A stretch of 64,000 nucleotides of DNA from Avibacterium gallinarum (lineage in GTDB: Bacteria > Pseudomonadota > Gammaproteobacteria > Enterobacterales > Pasteurellaceae), in assembly GCF_002921135.1 (NCBI RefSeq), contig NZ_PQVJ01000052.1:17312-81311 (forward strand), in the 5' to 3' direction. Position 1 is the first letter of the stretch. Every line of letters starts with the position of its first letter. Below are positions 7,236 to 18,832 of this stretch, one piece after another. Made by a program: the position numbers and the translations under genes. The notes below the pieces were generated by a model, which worked only from the letters and a program-made list of their open reading frames with translations, had not been told where the DNA came from and searched no databases.

Positions 7236-8414
7236 ATGTCAAGACCACTAAACTTTGTGATGATTTCACCCCATTTCCCAACCAATTTTGAAACCTTTGC
7301 CGTGCGCTTGCGGGAGAATGGTTTCAACACCTTAGGCATTGCCGATACGCCTTATGAGCAACTAAGTGAAAATCTGCGCAATGCGCTGACGGAGTATTAT
7401 CGCGTGGATAATATGGAAGATTACGATCAGGTTTACCGTGCGGTGGGCTATTTTGCCCATAAATATGGACGCATTGATCGCATTGAGTCGCACAATGAAT
7501 ATTGGCTTGAGCTAGATGCGAAACTTCGCACGGATTTCAATGTATTTGGTTATAAAAATGAAGATATGAAATCCATTAAAACCAAATCAAAAATGAAAGA
7601 AATTTTCCGCCAAACGGGCTTGAAAGTGGCGAAAGGACGTGTATTTGAAAGCGATGAAGATGCCAGAAAATTAGCGCACGAATTGCATTATCCCGTGATT
7701 ATCAAACCGAATTCTGGCGTGGGCGCGAGCGATACTTATAAGATTAAAAATGCGCAAGAATTGGAAAACTTCTTCAGCCATAAAAATCCCAACGTGGAAT
7801 ACATTATGGAAGAATTTATTGACGGCGATATTGTTACCTTTGACGGCTTAACGGATCGCGATGGCAATATTGTGTTTTATTCTAGCCTTGAATATTCCGA
7901 AGCGGTGCTGGATACCGTAGAAAAAGATGGCGATATGTTCTATTACGTTCCCCGTGAAATTTCGCCAAAATTGGTGGAACTCGGCCAAAAATGCGTCAAA
8001 GCCTTTAATGTCAAAGAGCGGTTCTTTCATTTCGAGTTTTTCCGTGTGAAGAAAACCAACGAATTATTACCATTAGAAGTGAATTGTCGCCCACCGGGTG
8101 GTTTAACCATTGATATGTGGAATTATGCCAATGATTTCGATGTATTCAATGAATATGCGCATATTGTGAAAGACAACCAATTCCACGCGCAAATTTCACA
8201 TCCTTGGAATGTGGTGTATATCTCTCGCAAGGCAAATCAGCATTATGCGCATTCCATTGCCGAAGTGTGCGAAAAATTCCCACACAATATCATTAGCGTA
8301 CAGCAAGTGCCGGGCGTATTTGCCAAAATTATGGGCGAAGAAGGAATATTGGCACGCACGCCAAGCCTTGAACAAATGCGTGAAATTATTCAATTTGCCC
8401 ATCAAAAACACTAG
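7236..8414 (+). CDS. ATP-grasp domain protein (carboxylate-amine/thiol ligase type), substrate unknown
   Basis: A 392-residue protein with the ATP-grasp fold of enzymes that activate a carboxylate with ATP and join it to an amine or thiol. An N-terminal pre-ATP-grasp region is followed by the ATP-binding segment PVIIKPNSGVGASDTY (about residues 155-170) and the metal/nucleotide-binding stretch LEVNCRPPGG (about 276-285). The start has GAGGGA upstream. The stop is followed 8 bases later by an esterase gene with an AGGAGG site, so the two are an operon. It is probably controlled by the PurR-type operator over its promoter. I do not recognise a characterised orthologue, so the product is unknown. 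Confidence 0.85.
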   Translation: MSRPLNFVMISPHFPTNFETFAVRLRENGFNTLGIADTPYEQLSENLRNALTEYYRVDNMEDYDQVYRAVGYFAHKYGRIDRIESHNEYWLELDAKLRTDFNVFGYKNEDMKSIKTKSKMKEIFRQTGLKVAKGRVFESDEDARKLAHELHYPVIIKPNSGVGASDTYKIKNAQELENFFSHKNPNVEYIMEEFIDGDIVTFDGLTDRDGNIVFYSSLEYSEAVLDTVEKDGDMFYYVPREISPKLVELGQKCVKAFNVKERFFHFEFFRVKKTNELLPLEVNCRPPGGLTIDMWNYANDFDVFNEYAHIVKDNQFHAQISHPWNVVYISRKANQHYAHSIAEVCEKFPHNIISVQQVPGVFAKIMGEEGILARTPSLEQMREIIQFAHQKH

Positions 8415-8422
8415 GAGGAAAA

Positions 8423-9178
8423 ATGTTTTTTGAACGCCGTCATCATTGGAGCGGAGAGCTCGGTCGCGAAATGCCTTTTAATGTTTATGGCCACAGCGGC
8501 AAACCTGTGATTGTTTTTCCTTCATCAGGGGGAAATGAAAACGAATATGGCAATTTTGGAATGATTGACGCCTGCCGTTCTTTCATTGAACGTGGCTTAA
8601 TTAAATTTTACACGCCAGATTCTTTTGATAAGGAATCTTGGCTCGCAGATTACAAATCAGGGCAAGATATGGCGCAGGCTCACAATGCCTATGATCGCTA
8701 TACTATCAATGAGTTAGTGCCATTAATTCGCTTTGAGTCCCAATGGCAAGGCGCAATGATCGCCACAGGTTGTAGTATGGGTGCATTCCACACCATAAAT
8801 TTCGCCTTACGCCACCCCGATCTCTTTGACACCGCCATTGCCTTAAGTGGCGTGTATGATGCCCGTTTCTTCACAGGAGAATTTCACGGCAACGCGGAAG
8901 TCTATTTTAATTCCCCCATTGATTATTTATGGAATCAAAACGATCCGTGGTTTTTAGAGCGCTACCGCCAAAACCATTACATAATCGCCGTTGGGCAAGG
9001 CGCTTGGGAAGAACAACACATCGCCGACACAGCGCGCTTACAACAAGCCTTCCAAGCTAAAGATATTCCAGCTTGGTTTGACTTCTGGGGAACAGATGTG
9101 GATCACGACTGGCCTTGGTGGCGCGTACAAATGCCTTATTTCTTAGGGAAATTGGAAGAACAGGGGCTATTAAAATAG
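8423..9178 (+). CDS. Esterase-family alpha/beta hydrolase, operon partner of the ATP-grasp protein
   Basis: A 251-residue cytosolic protein of the putative esterase (esterase D/antigen 85-like) group, with the nucleophile elbow GCSMG at about residues 113-117 and a late HDW motif (WGTDVDHDWPWW) that likely supplies the catalytic His. No signal peptide is seen. It lies 8 bases after the ATP-grasp gene behind a perfect AGGAGG. A ligase plus a hydrolase suggests synthesis and turnover of an ester- or amide-linked small molecule, but the substrate is unknown. Confidence 0.8.
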   Translation: MFFERRHHWSGELGREMPFNVYGHSGKPVIVFPSSGGNENEYGNFGMIDACRSFIERGLIKFYTPDSFDKESWLADYKSGQDMAQAHNAYDRYTINELVPLIRFESQWQGAMIATGCSMGAFHTINFALRHPDLFDTAIALSGVYDARFFTGEFHGNAEVYFNSPIDYLWNQNDPWFLERYRQNHYIIAVGQGAWEEQHIADTARLQQAFQAKDIPAWFDFWGTDVDHDWPWWRVQMPYFLGKLEEQGLLK

Positions 9179-9205
9179 AAAAAGCGGATTGATATTCCGC
9201 TTTTT
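9179..9205. terminator. Bidirectional terminator
   Basis: AAAAAGCGGA / TCCGCTTTTT with a 7-base loop sits between the converging esterase genes that end at 9178 and 9218, and would stop transcription from both sides. Confidence 0.82.
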
Positions 9206-9217
9206 CACTTATTGAAG

Positions 9218-10042
9218 CTATTTACCCAACAACGCAAAATGCAAAAACTCGACAAAATGATCTGCCCAGTGCATTTCGTGATGGATTTCGTTCGCCATAA
9301 TGCGTAAGCGGATATGATCGAGCGGATGCCCTGTGCGTAGCAAAGCCTGATAATAACGCAGAGTGCAATCAATGTAGGCTTGATTCATATTAGAAATAAA
9401 TTGTGAATCCATTTCATCGCCTTCATTTGTGCCAACTTGGATAAACACACGGCTTTGCGCTTGTAAAGGGTGGTGATGAATAAAGTGCATAAAAACAGGT
9501 TCACTAAACCAAGATGCAAGGGAAAACACGCCCAAATGGCCAAAAATGTGCGGATACGCCGCGCCCATATAAGCGGTGATAATACCACCCATTGAGCTAC
9601 CAGCAAGCAAGGTATTTTCTGAATTTGGCAAAGTGCGGTAGGTTTTATCGATAAATGTTTTAACCTCATTAACCACCCATTGCGCATATTCTGCGCCACG
9701 TCCGCCCACATTGCGCACGTCATCGTTGTTGCCCACATCCGTTCGCCAAGGGGCATATTCGTTCAGCCGTTCTGCCCCTGCATTATCAATGCCGACAATA
9801 ATGAGTTTCGGCAAATGTTGATAATGCTTAATGGTAGGAATAATTTTCCACGAATGGCCTGAATAGGATTCTTTGCTATAAAACACATTTTGCCCATCGT
9901 GCATATAAAGCACAGGGTAATGCTGCCAAGGTTCGTTGTGATAATCTTTTGGCAACAACACGCGCACACGGCGGTGGTAATGGTAATAAGGCACATAAAG
10001 AAAATGCTCTTGCATTTCCAGATAATGATTAAACGCACTCAT
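9218..10042 (-). CDS. Putative esterase, alpha/beta hydrolase fold (Fes-like)
   Basis: A 274-residue protein of the putative esterase family related to enterochelin esterase. It shows YPVLYMHDGQNVF near residue 46, the nucleophile motif GSSMGG in the middle and a C-terminal EIHHEMHWADHF His region. I chose the ATG at 10042 (after AGAAG) over the one at 10087 because the gpt terminator hairpin lies at 10060-10082, between the two. It converges on the other esterase gene. Substrate unknown; no signal peptide. Confidence 0.8.
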   Translation of the reverse strand: MSAFNHYLEMQEHFLYVPYYHYHRRVRVLLPKDYHNEPWQHYPVLYMHDGQNVFYSKESYSGHSWKIIPTIKHYQHLPKLIIVGIDNAGAERLNEYAPWRTDVGNNDDVRNVGGRGAEYAQWVVNEVKTFIDKTYRTLPNSENTLLAGSSMGGIITAYMGAAYPHIFGHLGVFSLASWFSEPVFMHFIHHHPLQAQSRVFIQVGTNEGDEMDSQFISNMNQAYIDCTLRYYQALLRTGHPLDHIRLRIMANEIHHEMHWADHFVEFLHFALLGK

Positions 10043-10059
10043 CTTTTTACTTCTATAAA

Positions 10060-10082
10060 AAACGCTGGCAAGCCCAGCGTTT
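10060..10082 (-). terminator. gpt terminator
   Basis: On the minus strand AAACGCTGG / CCAGCGTTT is followed by a run of T, just after the gpt stop. It separates gpt from the downstream esterase. Confidence 0.75.
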
Positions 10083-10090
10083 ATCACAAA

Positions 10091-10555
10091 TTATTTTCTC
10101 GCCAATGGTGGAACGAAAGTGATGCCCATATCCCAAGGCTGTTCAATCCAAGTGTTTTGTGGAATATCGATCACATAATCGTCCACTAAATCTGCTCCAG
10201 CCGGTTTTGCAAAAACCGTTACAAAACGGGCATTTGGATAAAGTTCACGAATGGCACGCGCTGTGTTGCCAGTATCCACTAAATCATCGACCACGATAAA
10301 GCCTTCGCCGCCGTTAGGCACTTGCGCAGCGTGTAACACATTTAATTCGCCTTGCTGATTATGATCGTAGCTTGCGATACACACGGTTTCAACGTGGCGA
10401 ATGCTCAATTCACGCGCCAATACCGCAGCAGGAAACAATCCCCCACGGCTTACTGCAATAATGCCTTTCCATTGTGATGCTGGCAATAAATGTTCAGATA
10501 ATTTGCGTGCGTGCATATGGAACATATCCCAAGTCACAACATATTTTTCACTCAT
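10091..10555 (-). CDS. gpt: Xanthine(-guanine) phosphoribosyltransferase
   Basis: A 154-residue purine salvage enzyme that attaches xanthine, guanine or hypoxanthine to PRPP. It has the PRPP-binding loop [12 protein letters not shown] (about residues 87-98), the N-terminal [15 protein letters not shown] and a C-terminal [10 protein letters not shown] typical of Gpt. The length matches E. coli Gpt (152). It is monocistronic: its own terminator follows, and the divergent pepD begins about 120 bases upstream. Confidence 0.95.
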   Translation of the reverse strand: MSEKYVVTWDMFHMHARKLSEHLLPASQWKGIIAVSRGGLFPAAVLARELSIRHVETVCIASYDHNQQGELNVLHAAQVPNGGEGFIVVDDLVDTGNTARAIRELYPNARFVTVFAKPAGADLVDDYVIDIPQNTWIEQPWDMGITFVPPLARK

Positions 10556-10676
10556 AACTCACCTTAACTTAAGAAAGGAGCGGAAACCGCCCAATAAATA
10601 AAATTGCGTTAGGATAACTTGAAACCAATTTTTATGCTATTATTTTGATGAATTTTTTTCATTTGAGGAAAAAACT

Positions 10677-12131
10677 ATGTCTGAAATCCAACAACTCCAA
10701 CCTACCTTGTTGTGGAAATGGTTCGATCAAATCTGTGCCATTCCTCACCCATCTTATCACGAAGAAGCACTGGCTAACTTCATCGTAAACTGGGCAAAAG
10801 AAAAACAATTTTTTGTCGAGCGTGATGAAGTCGGCAATATTTTAATTCGCAAGCCTGCAAGCGTTGGTATGGAAAATCGCCCTACCGTGGTGCTGCAAGC
10901 TCATCTTGATATGGTGCCACAAGCCAATGAAGACACTCAACACGATTTCCAAAAAGACCCTATTCAACCTTATATTGAAGGCGAATGGGTCACCGCCAAA
11001 GGCACAACCCTAGGGGCGGATAATGGAATTGGCCTTGCTTCTGCCCTTGCCGCATTAGAAGATGAAACCCTTGCTCACCCAGAGTTAGAAGTCTTGCTCA
11101 CAATGACCGAAGAGCAAGGAATGGAAGGGGCGATTGGTTTACGTCCAAACTGGCTGAAAAGCCAAATTATGATCAACACCGATACCGAAGAAAACGGCGA
11201 AATTTATATTGGCTGTGCCGGTGGCGTGAATGCTGATCTCAGTGTTCCCGTGCAAAAAATTGCCAACCCTTATGCGCATAGTTACGAGCTAGTATTAAAA
11301 GGCTTGCGTGGTGGGCATTCTGGCGTGGATATTCACACAGGACGAGTTAATGCCGTGAAAGCGCTGGTTCGTTTTCTTGCGCATCTCAAACAAGATCACC
11401 CACAAATTGATTTCGCCATTAGCCAAATTAAGGGGGGCTCAGTACGCAATGCCATTCCGCGTGAAGCCTTTGTAACCCTATGCTTTGATGGCGATCTCGC
11501 TCCATTACAAAGTGCGGTGGAAAATTTTGAAGTTTTATTAAAAACCGAATTAGCCATTGCCGAACCCAATCTGAGCTTGTTCTTACAACCTGTTGAAAAA
11601 CCAGCACATATTTTTGATAGCCATTCACAAAATAACATCATTAACCTATTTAATGTCTTACCAAACGGAGTAATTCGTTACAGTGATGCGGTAGAAAATG
11701 TAGTGGAAACCTCGCTCAGTTTAGGCGTGCTAAAAACCTCCGACAATCAAGTGAACGCCACGATTTTAATTCGCTCATTAATTGAAAGCGGCAAATATTA
11801 TGTGCAAGAAATGCTGAAATCTTTGACCGCACTTTGTGGTGCAAGTGTCAATTTCGCTGGCAATTACCCAGGTTGGGAACCTCACCCAGACAGCAAAATC
11901 TTAGCCCTAACCAGCCAAATTTACGCAGATATTTTAGGCCATCAACCTGAAATAAAAGTGATTCACGCAGGGTTAGAATGTGGCTTGCTGAAAAAAATCT
12001 ACCCTAATTTAGATGTCGTTTCTATCGGCCCAACTATTATTAACGCCCATTCCCCTGATGAAAAAGTGCATATCCCCGCGGTACAAACCTACTGGCAATT
12101 ACTCACCAGAATTTTAGCTGAAGTGAAGTAA
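10677..12131 (+). CDS. pepD: Aminoacyl-histidine dipeptidase (peptidase D)
   Basis: A 484-residue cytosolic M20 zinc dipeptidase that splits Xaa-His dipeptides such as carnosine. Metal-site motifs are visible: HLDMV, GADNGIG, the catalytic [16 protein letters not shown] and the C-terminal HAGLECG. Length and start ([19 protein letters not shown]) match PepD. GAGGA precedes the ATG. An uptake signal lies at about 11512. A hairpin built around another uptake signal ends the gene. Confidence 0.96.
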   Translation: MSEIQQLQPTLLWKWFDQICAIPHPSYHEEALANFIVNWAKEKQFFVERDEVGNILIRKPASVGMENRPTVVLQAHLDMVPQANEDTQHDFQKDPIQPYIEGEWVTAKGTTLGADNGIGLASALAALEDETLAHPELEVLLTMTEEQGMEGAIGLRPNWLKSQIMINTDTEENGEIYIGCAGGVNADLSVPVQKIANPYAHSYELVLKGLRGGHSGVDIHTGRVNAVKALVRFLAHLKQDHPQIDFAISQIKGGSVRNAIPREAFVTLCFDGDLAPLQSAVENFEVLLKTELAIAEPNLSLFLQPVEKPAHIFDSHSQNNIINLFNVLPNGVIRYSDAVENVVETSLSLGVLKTSDNQVNATILIRSLIESGKYYVQEMLKSLTALCGASVNFAGNYPGWEPHPDSKILALTSQIYADILGHQPEIKVIHAGLECGLLKKIYPNLDVVSIGPTIINAHSPDEKVHIPAVQTYWQLLTRILAEVK

Positions 12132-12148
12132 TACATTAAAACATAAGT

Positions 12149-12180
12149 GCGGTGAAAAATTTCGAGATTTTTTACCGCAT
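12149..12180. terminator. Terminator built on an uptake signal, between pepD and the transporter gene
   Basis: AAGTGCGGTGAAAAAT and its near-complement ATTTTTTACCGC flank a TTCGAG loop, with a T tract after it. It serves the two converging genes. Paired uptake sequences acting as terminators are known in Haemophilus. Confidence 0.65.
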
Positions 12181-12194
12181 TTTTTATTTAAAAG

Positions 12195-13544
12195 CTAAGC
12201 TACATTTTTTGATTTTCTAGTTTGATATACAACTAAAATTGAGAAAATAATTGCTGCAACAACGGAGAGTAAATCAGCACCTACCCAGAAATAAGCAAGT
12301 GCATCAAAATCATAAATTTTATTACCTGCCGAATCAATAACCGTTGTTTTATCAATCATAAAACCTGTTAAAAATTCACCCGCTGCTGCACCCGCGTAAC
12401 CAAATACGCCCATCATTCCCAAGGCAATTCCCGATGCTGATTTGTGGGAAATATCTGTTGCTAACAACCCACCTAAGAAGCAAAGTTGAATACCTAAAGT
12501 AATACCAAAAACAGAAAGTGCACCAATAGCAAGCCAGGTGTTACCTGCTGGGGCAAATAAGAATGCTGCAAGAGAAAGTGCATTAAGTAAACTTACTATT
12601 ACCGTCATAATATTTCGTTTACCTTGCAAGAAACGATCTGACAACCAGCCTGAAACAATTGTTCCTAAAATACCAACAATACTGTTTACGCTAATGATCG
12701 ATGCGGCTTCTAATGTTGTATAGCCTTTTCCATTTTCAAGGAAAAATACGCCCCAGCTATTTACACCATAACGACCAATATACATACAGCAAGAAGCCAC
12801 TGCTAACACCCAAATGGCAGGATTTTTAATCACGTCCCATTGATGTTTCAATACTTCTTTATTATCTAACTCCTCTGTTTGTTTATCCATTGTAATAATC
12901 GGTTTAAAGCCACAAGCTGCTGGCGAGTCTTTCATAAACATTATTGCAACTAACACGCCCAATAATCCCATAATACCCGCAAAACTAAAACCAAAGCGCC
13001 AACCGAAAGTAGTAATAATTGCAGCAGTAACGACAAAGGTTATCCCTTCACCTACATTATGAGCAACTGACCAAAATCCATAGTAAGAACCTCGTTCTTT
13101 ATCATCATACCAACGTGAAAGTGCTACCACACAAGGACCTACGCCCATTGATTGTACCCAACCGTTAAATCCCCAAATGATAGTAAGAAAAATAGCACTA
13201 GTCGTCATTCCCATGGCAAAATTACATAATGCGGAGAAAAATAATCCTACCGAAAGGTAACGTACAATATTTGAGTGATCTGCTACTGCACTATTAACAA
13301 ATTTACCAACTGCATAGGTAATAAAAATAGCAGAACCTATAACCCCAAGTTCTGTTGGAGTTAAAATATTATTATTGACTAAGGCTGGCTTAGCGACATT
13401 AAAAGATAAACGACAAACATAATAAATAGCATAAGCAAAAGAGAATGCCCAAAAACTTTTCATTCTTGTGCTTTTAAACATTGCCTCGGTGTAATCTTTA
13501 AGTGGAATAGCAGGGCTTGCTTTGAAAAAATTTAAAATAGACAT
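12195..13544 (-). CDS. Organophosphate:phosphate antiporter family (OPA) MFS transporter
   Basis: A 449-residue, 12-helix major facilitator protein of the group containing UhpT, GlpT, PgtP and UhpC. Family marks include YAIYYVCRLSFNVAKP in the first helix and WGFNGWVQSMGVGPCV in the fourth/fifth region. Such carriers exchange a phosphorylated organic compound for phosphate. It lies 12 bases after an inositol-monophosphatase-like gene on the same strand, so the imported substrate may be a sugar or polyol phosphate that the phosphatase then hydrolyses. No uhpAB-like sensor genes are nearby. The exact substrate cannot be read from the sequence. Confidence 0.85.
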   Translation of the reverse strand: MSILNFFKASPAIPLKDYTEAMFKSTRMKSFWAFSFAYAIYYVCRLSFNVAKPALVNNNILTPTELGVIGSAIFITYAVGKFVNSAVADHSNIVRYLSVGLFFSALCNFAMGMTTSAIFLTIIWGFNGWVQSMGVGPCVVALSRWYDDKERGSYYGFWSVAHNVGEGITFVVTAAIITTFGWRFGFSFAGIMGLLGVLVAIMFMKDSPAACGFKPIITMDKQTEELDNKEVLKHQWDVIKNPAIWVLAVASCCMYIGRYGVNSWGVFFLENGKGYTTLEAASIISVNSIVGILGTIVSGWLSDRFLQGKRNIMTVIVSLLNALSLAAFLFAPAGNTWLAIGALSVFGITLGIQLCFLGGLLATDISHKSASGIALGMMGVFGYAGAAAGEFLTGFMIDKTTVIDSAGNKIYDFDALAYFWVGADLLSVVAAIIFSILVVYQTRKSKNVA

Positions 13545-13556
13545 TGTATTTTCCTC

Positions 13557-14351
13557 CTATAAAGTTAAGGATCGCATAGCTTCAAGCTGATTAAATATGC
13601 CTTGACTGCTAGCAAGAATATAATTTCCTTTTAATAATCCATCATTTGCTAAAAAGTCGTTAGTTTGTCCACCAGCCTCTTGAACTAATAAAATACCGGC
13701 AAGGCAATCCCACGCATTGATATGCGGTTCAAAATAACCAATTAATCTGCCTGCCGCGACATAAGCTAAGGTTAATGCCCCTGAACCGTTACGGACAAAC
13801 ATTCCTCCGTCTTTTAATACTTGATCAATAACTGGCACAAATGTACTCGGTGGAACACGATGGGACATTCCCAATCCAACTAATCCCTCTTGCAAAGAAG
13901 TCGCTTTTGATGCAGATAAAGGAGCTTCATTAACAAACGCACCTTCACCTTTCATCGTATGAAAAAGCTCTTTATGCAATGGATCGTAAATCAGCCCAAT
14001 AACAATTTCCTGTTTGTAAAGCACGGCAATAGAAATACACCAAGCCTGTAGGCCATATAAAAAAGGACTTGTGCCATCAATGGGATCAACCACCCAGCAA
14101 AAGTCCTTATCAAGCCCATCGGCACCTGATTCTTCACCTAAGAAGCCATCGTCAGGAAAGTGGGCTTTTAATGCGGTTTTTATCTCTTTTTCAACATTTT
14201 GATCAGCGATGCTTACTAAATCTTGCGCTTCTCCCTTTTTATGCTGAATGTTAAGTTTGTCTCTATTTAAGTAGAATGAGAGTGCTATTTCCCCCACATT
14301 CTTAATGAGATCTTTTGCAAAAACATAACGTTGCTGTATATGGCTATTCAT
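13557..14351 (-). CDS. Inositol monophosphatase-family phosphatase
   Basis: A 264-residue Mg-dependent phosphatase of the inositol monophosphatase/CysQ/FBPase superfamily. Metal-site motifs are present: GEESG, VDPIDGTSPF (usual form DPIDGT) and INAWDCLAG (usual form WDxAAG). The first gene of a two-gene unit with an OPA transporter, it probably dephosphorylates the imported compound, perhaps a myo-inositol or related polyol phosphate. The housekeeping SuhB and CysQ would be elsewhere. A sigma70-like promoter on the minus strand (-35 TTGACG at 14411-14416) lies upstream. Family certain, substrate inferred. Confidence 0.85.
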   Translation of the reverse strand: MNSHIQQRYVFAKDLIKNVGEIALSFYLNRDKLNIQHKKGEAQDLVSIADQNVEKEIKTALKAHFPDDGFLGEESGADGLDKDFCWVVDPIDGTSPFLYGLQAWCISIAVLYKQEIVIGLIYDPLHKELFHTMKGEGAFVNEAPLSASKATSLQEGLVGLGMSHRVPPSTFVPVIDQVLKDGGMFVRNGSGALTLAYVAAGRLIGYFEPHINAWDCLAGILLVQEAGGQTNDFLANDGLLKGNYILASSQGIFNQLEAMRSLTL

Positions 14352-14476
14352 ACGTCCCCCTTTTGTTTCATACTCAACAAAATTAGAACATATATTTCAA
14401 TATATACAAACGTCAAAATTTTTGTTTTGAGAGATGTTTCACAAAATATTTTTAGGCAAGTTTTGACTAGGAAAAG

Positions 14477-14500
14477 AAAAACCACCCGAAGGTGGTTTTT
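14477..14500 (-). terminator. atp operon terminator
   Basis: The minus strand reads ACCACC-TTCG-GGTGGT followed by T-rich DNA, extended by an A/T stem, after the atpC stop at 14529. The UUCG tetraloop makes it very stable. An uptake signal lies between it and atpC (about 14517). Confidence 0.82.
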
Positions 14501-14528
14501 TAGATACAGTAAAGAAAGTGCGGTAAAA

Positions 14529-14957
14529 TTAGCGTTTATTTTTGACTAATTTTTCTGTCAGTTCGTAAGCGCGTAGTTTTGCTAATTCTTTAGCAAGTTG
14601 AGAGGCGAGCATTTCGTAGTTTGCGTCTTTCGCGCTAGATACAATATTTTGTTCTGCGCGGCGTTTGGCTTCTAAAATGCGATCGCCATCAAGCTCTTTA
14701 CCACGAATTGCGACATCCGCAAGGACGGTAACGACATTGGGTTGAACTTCTAAAAAGCCACCTGAAACGTAGATAACTTCTTCATTGCCATTTTCTAAGG
14801 TCAATTTGACGATACCCGGTTTGATTGCCGTTAATAAGGGGGTGTGGCCCGGTAAGATACCAAGCTCCCCTTCAATCCCTGTGGCTTGAATGCTTTTTAC
14901 TTGACCAGTAAAAATGCTTTCTTCTGCACTTACAACCGTTAAATTTAATGTTGCCAT
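14529..14957 (-). CDS. atpC: F1F0 ATP synthase epsilon subunit
   Basis: The 142-residue epsilon subunit of F1 couples the gamma shaft to the c-ring and can inhibit ATP hydrolysis. It shows the beta-sandwich start ([17 protein letters not shown]), the [15 protein letters not shown] motif and a two-helix C-terminus. It is the last gene of the nine-gene atp operon, 39 bases after atpD, with the terminator directly downstream. Confidence 0.97.
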   Translation of the reverse strand: MATLNLTVVSAEESIFTGQVKSIQATGIEGELGILPGHTPLLTAIKPGIVKLTLENGNEEVIYVSGGFLEVQPNVVTVLADVAIRGKELDGDRILEAKRRAEQNIVSSAKDANYEMLASQLAKELAKLRAYELTEKLVKNKR

Positions 14958-14996
14958 TGTGATTCTCCTTCAAGTGTTTAATCAGGCTTGAAGTGA

Positions 14997-16382
<1,386 letters not shown>

Positions 16383-16386
16383 TTAC

Positions 16387-17256
16387 TTAAATTGCCGCTG
16401 CACCAGCAACAATTTCATTTAATTCATTTGTAATACTTGTTTGGCGAGCTTTGTTGTAAACTAATTGCAAGTCTTTAATTAAGTTTCCTGCATTATCAGT
16501 TGCCGCTTTCATCGCCACCATTCGTGCCGCTTGCTCAGAAGCCAAATTTTCAACTACCGCTTGATACACTTGAGATTCTAAATAACGAACCAATAAACTA
16601 TCTAACAACACTTTTGGATCAGGTTCGTAGATATAGTCCCAAGATTGTGCGCTTTCACCTAAATCATCATTATCTAATTCAGGTAAAGGAACAAGTTTTT
16701 CTAAAGTAGGTTTTTGCGACATTGTGTTGATGAACTTATTGTAAGCAATGTAGATCGCATCTAATTTGCCTTCTCTATAAGCATCAAACATTTCATTTGC
16801 CGTACCAATTAATTCTTCAACAGAAGGCGTATCGCCCATTCCTGAATTTTGTGTAGCAATATTCAAGCCAAGAGATTGGAAAAACCCGATACCTTTTGCA
16901 CCGATTAAACCCAGTGAAACTTCCACTTGTTTTTCTTTCCAACCTTTGATTTCTTGAAGTGCGGTCTTAAATAAGTTGATATTTAAACCGCCACATAATC
17001 CACGATCTGTTGAAACAAGTAGGATACCTACTTTTTTCACTTCTCGTTCCACTAAAAACGGATGTTTGTAACCAATACTGGCTTTTGACACGTGGCTAAT
17101 CACGCGGCGTATGGCTTGAGCATACGGGCGTGAAGATGACATACGATCCTGCGTTTTACGCATTTTCGATGCTGCAACCATTTCCATTGCCTTAGTAATT
17201 TTTTGTGTACTTTGAACACTGGAAATTTTGGTTCTTATCTCTTTTGCACCTGCCAT
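16387..17256 (-). CDS. atpG: F1F0 ATP synthase gamma subunit
   Basis: The 289-residue rotor shaft of F1. N-terminal [20 protein letters not shown] and the C-terminal helix ([20 protein letters not shown]) form the coiled coil, and [11 protein letters not shown] marks the family. It sits between atpA and atpD with short gaps. An uptake signal lies inside the gene near 16960. Confidence 0.98.
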   Translation of the reverse strand: MAGAKEIRTKISSVQSTQKITKAMEMVAASKMRKTQDRMSSSRPYAQAIRRVISHVSKASIGYKHPFLVEREVKKVGILLVSTDRGLCGGLNINLFKTALQEIKGWKEKQVEVSLGLIGAKGIGFFQSLGLNIATQNSGMGDTPSVEELIGTANEMFDAYREGKLDAIYIAYNKFINTMSQKPTLEKLVPLPELDNDDLGESAQSWDYIYEPDPKVLLDSLLVRYLESQVYQAVVENLASEQAARMVAMKAATDNAGNLIKDLQLVYNKARQTSITNELNEIVAGAAAI

Positions 17257-17278
17257 TGATGTTCTCCGTTAATGTGAA

Positions 17279-18820
17279 TTACCAAGCACTGTTTGCTTTG
17301 AAATTGTCTAAAATCGCTTGCAATGTTGCTTTGATTTCATCATTGTAATCGCCAGTTTTGGTTAATCCGTCCATAAAATCAGCATAGTTATGTGCTGCAT
17401 ATTCTAAAAGGGCAGATTCAAAAGAAGCGATACGATCTAATTCAACATCTTCTAAATAACCAAATTCAACGGCAAATAACACTAATGCTTGTTGTGCAAC
17501 ACTTAATGGAGAATATTGTTTTTGTTTCAATAATTCTGTTACTTTCTGACCGTGAGAAAGTTGTTTGCGTGTTGCATCATCAAGATCTGAAGCAAATTGT
17601 GCGAATGCTGCTAATTCACGATATTGCGCAAGTGCGGTACGAATACCACCCGCTAATTTTTTGATGACTTTAGTTTGTGCTGCACCACCCACACGAGATA
17701 CCGAAATACCTGGGTTTACCGCAGGACGAATACCTGAGTTAAATAGGTTAGATTCTAAGAAAATCTGACCATCGGTAATGGAAATTACGTTGGTTGGTAC
17801 GAAAGCCGATACGTCACCTGCTTGGGTTTCAATAATTGGTAAGGCAGTTAAAGAACCTGTTTTACCTGTTACTTTACCTTGTGTGAAACGTTCAACATAT
17901 TCTGCATTAACACGAGAAGCACGCTCAAGTAAACGAGAGTGTAAATAGAATACATCACCTGGGAAAGCTTCACGACCTGGTGGACGGCGTAATAACAATG
18001 AAATTTGACGATAAGCAACTGCTTGTTTAGATAAATCATCATAAACGATGAGTGCATCTTCACCGCGATCACGGAAATATTCACCCATTGTACAACCTGC
18101 ATAAGGCGCTAAATATTGTAACGCGGCAGATTCTGATGCAGATGCTACAACCACGATGGTATTTTGTAATGCGCCGTGTTCTTCTAATTTACGCACTACG
18201 TTAGCAATGGTTGATGCTTTTTGACCAATCGCTACATAGATACATTTAATGCCAGAATCTTTTTGGTTGATGATGGCATCGATAGCTAATGCGGTTTTAC
18301 CTGTTTGACGGTCACCGATAATTAACTCACGCTGACCACGACCGATTGGCACCATTGAGTCCACCGCTTTATAACCAGTTTGAACAGGCTGATCAACAGA
18401 TTTACGATCGATAACCCCTGGAGCGATAACTTCAACGGGCGCATAACCATCGTTTTCAATTTCGCCTTTACCATCAATTGGCTGACCAAGAGTATTCACC
18501 ACACGGCCTAATAAACCGCGGCCTACTGGCACTTCAAGAATGCGTCCTGTACATTGAACTTCCATACCTTCAGAAAGATCAGTATAAGGCCCCATTACAA
18601 CCGCACCCACCGAATCACGCTCTAGGTTAAGTGCCATTGCATAACGATTGTCGGGTAATGCAATCATTTCCCCTTGCATTACATCGCTTAAACCATGGAT
18701 ACGAATAACCCCATCGCTCACAGAAACAATGGTTCCTGTGTTGCGTGGTTCGCTCACCACGTTAAATTCGGCAATGCGTTTTTTAATTAATTCACTAATT
18801 TCAGTCGAATTTAGTTGCAT
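17279..18820 (-). CDS. atpA: F1F0 ATP synthase alpha subunit
   Basis: A 513-residue non-catalytic nucleotide-binding subunit, the same length as E. coli AtpA. Walker [10 protein letters not shown] and the signature [17 protein letters not shown] are present. It is the fifth gene from the 3' end of the operon, 12 bases after atpH. An uptake signal lies near 17631. Confidence 0.99.
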   Translation of the reverse strand: MQLNSTEISELIKKRIAEFNVVSEPRNTGTIVSVSDGVIRIHGLSDVMQGEMIALPDNRYAMALNLERDSVGAVVMGPYTDLSEGMEVQCTGRILEVPVGRGLLGRVVNTLGQPIDGKGEIENDGYAPVEVIAPGVIDRKSVDQPVQTGYKAVDSMVPIGRGQRELIIGDRQTGKTALAIDAIINQKDSGIKCIYVAIGQKASTIANVVRKLEEHGALQNTIVVVASASESAALQYLAPYAGCTMGEYFRDRGEDALIVYDDLSKQAVAYRQISLLLRRPPGREAFPGDVFYLHSRLLERASRVNAEYVERFTQGKVTGKTGSLTALPIIETQAGDVSAFVPTNVISITDGQIFLESNLFNSGIRPAVNPGISVSRVGGAAQTKVIKKLAGGIRTALAQYRELAAFAQFASDLDDATRKQLSHGQKVTELLKQKQYSPLSVAQQALVLFAVEFGYLEDVELDRIASFESALLEYAAHNYADFMDGLTKTGDYNDEIKATLQAILDNFKANSAW

Positions 18821-18832
18821 CTTTTATTCCTC

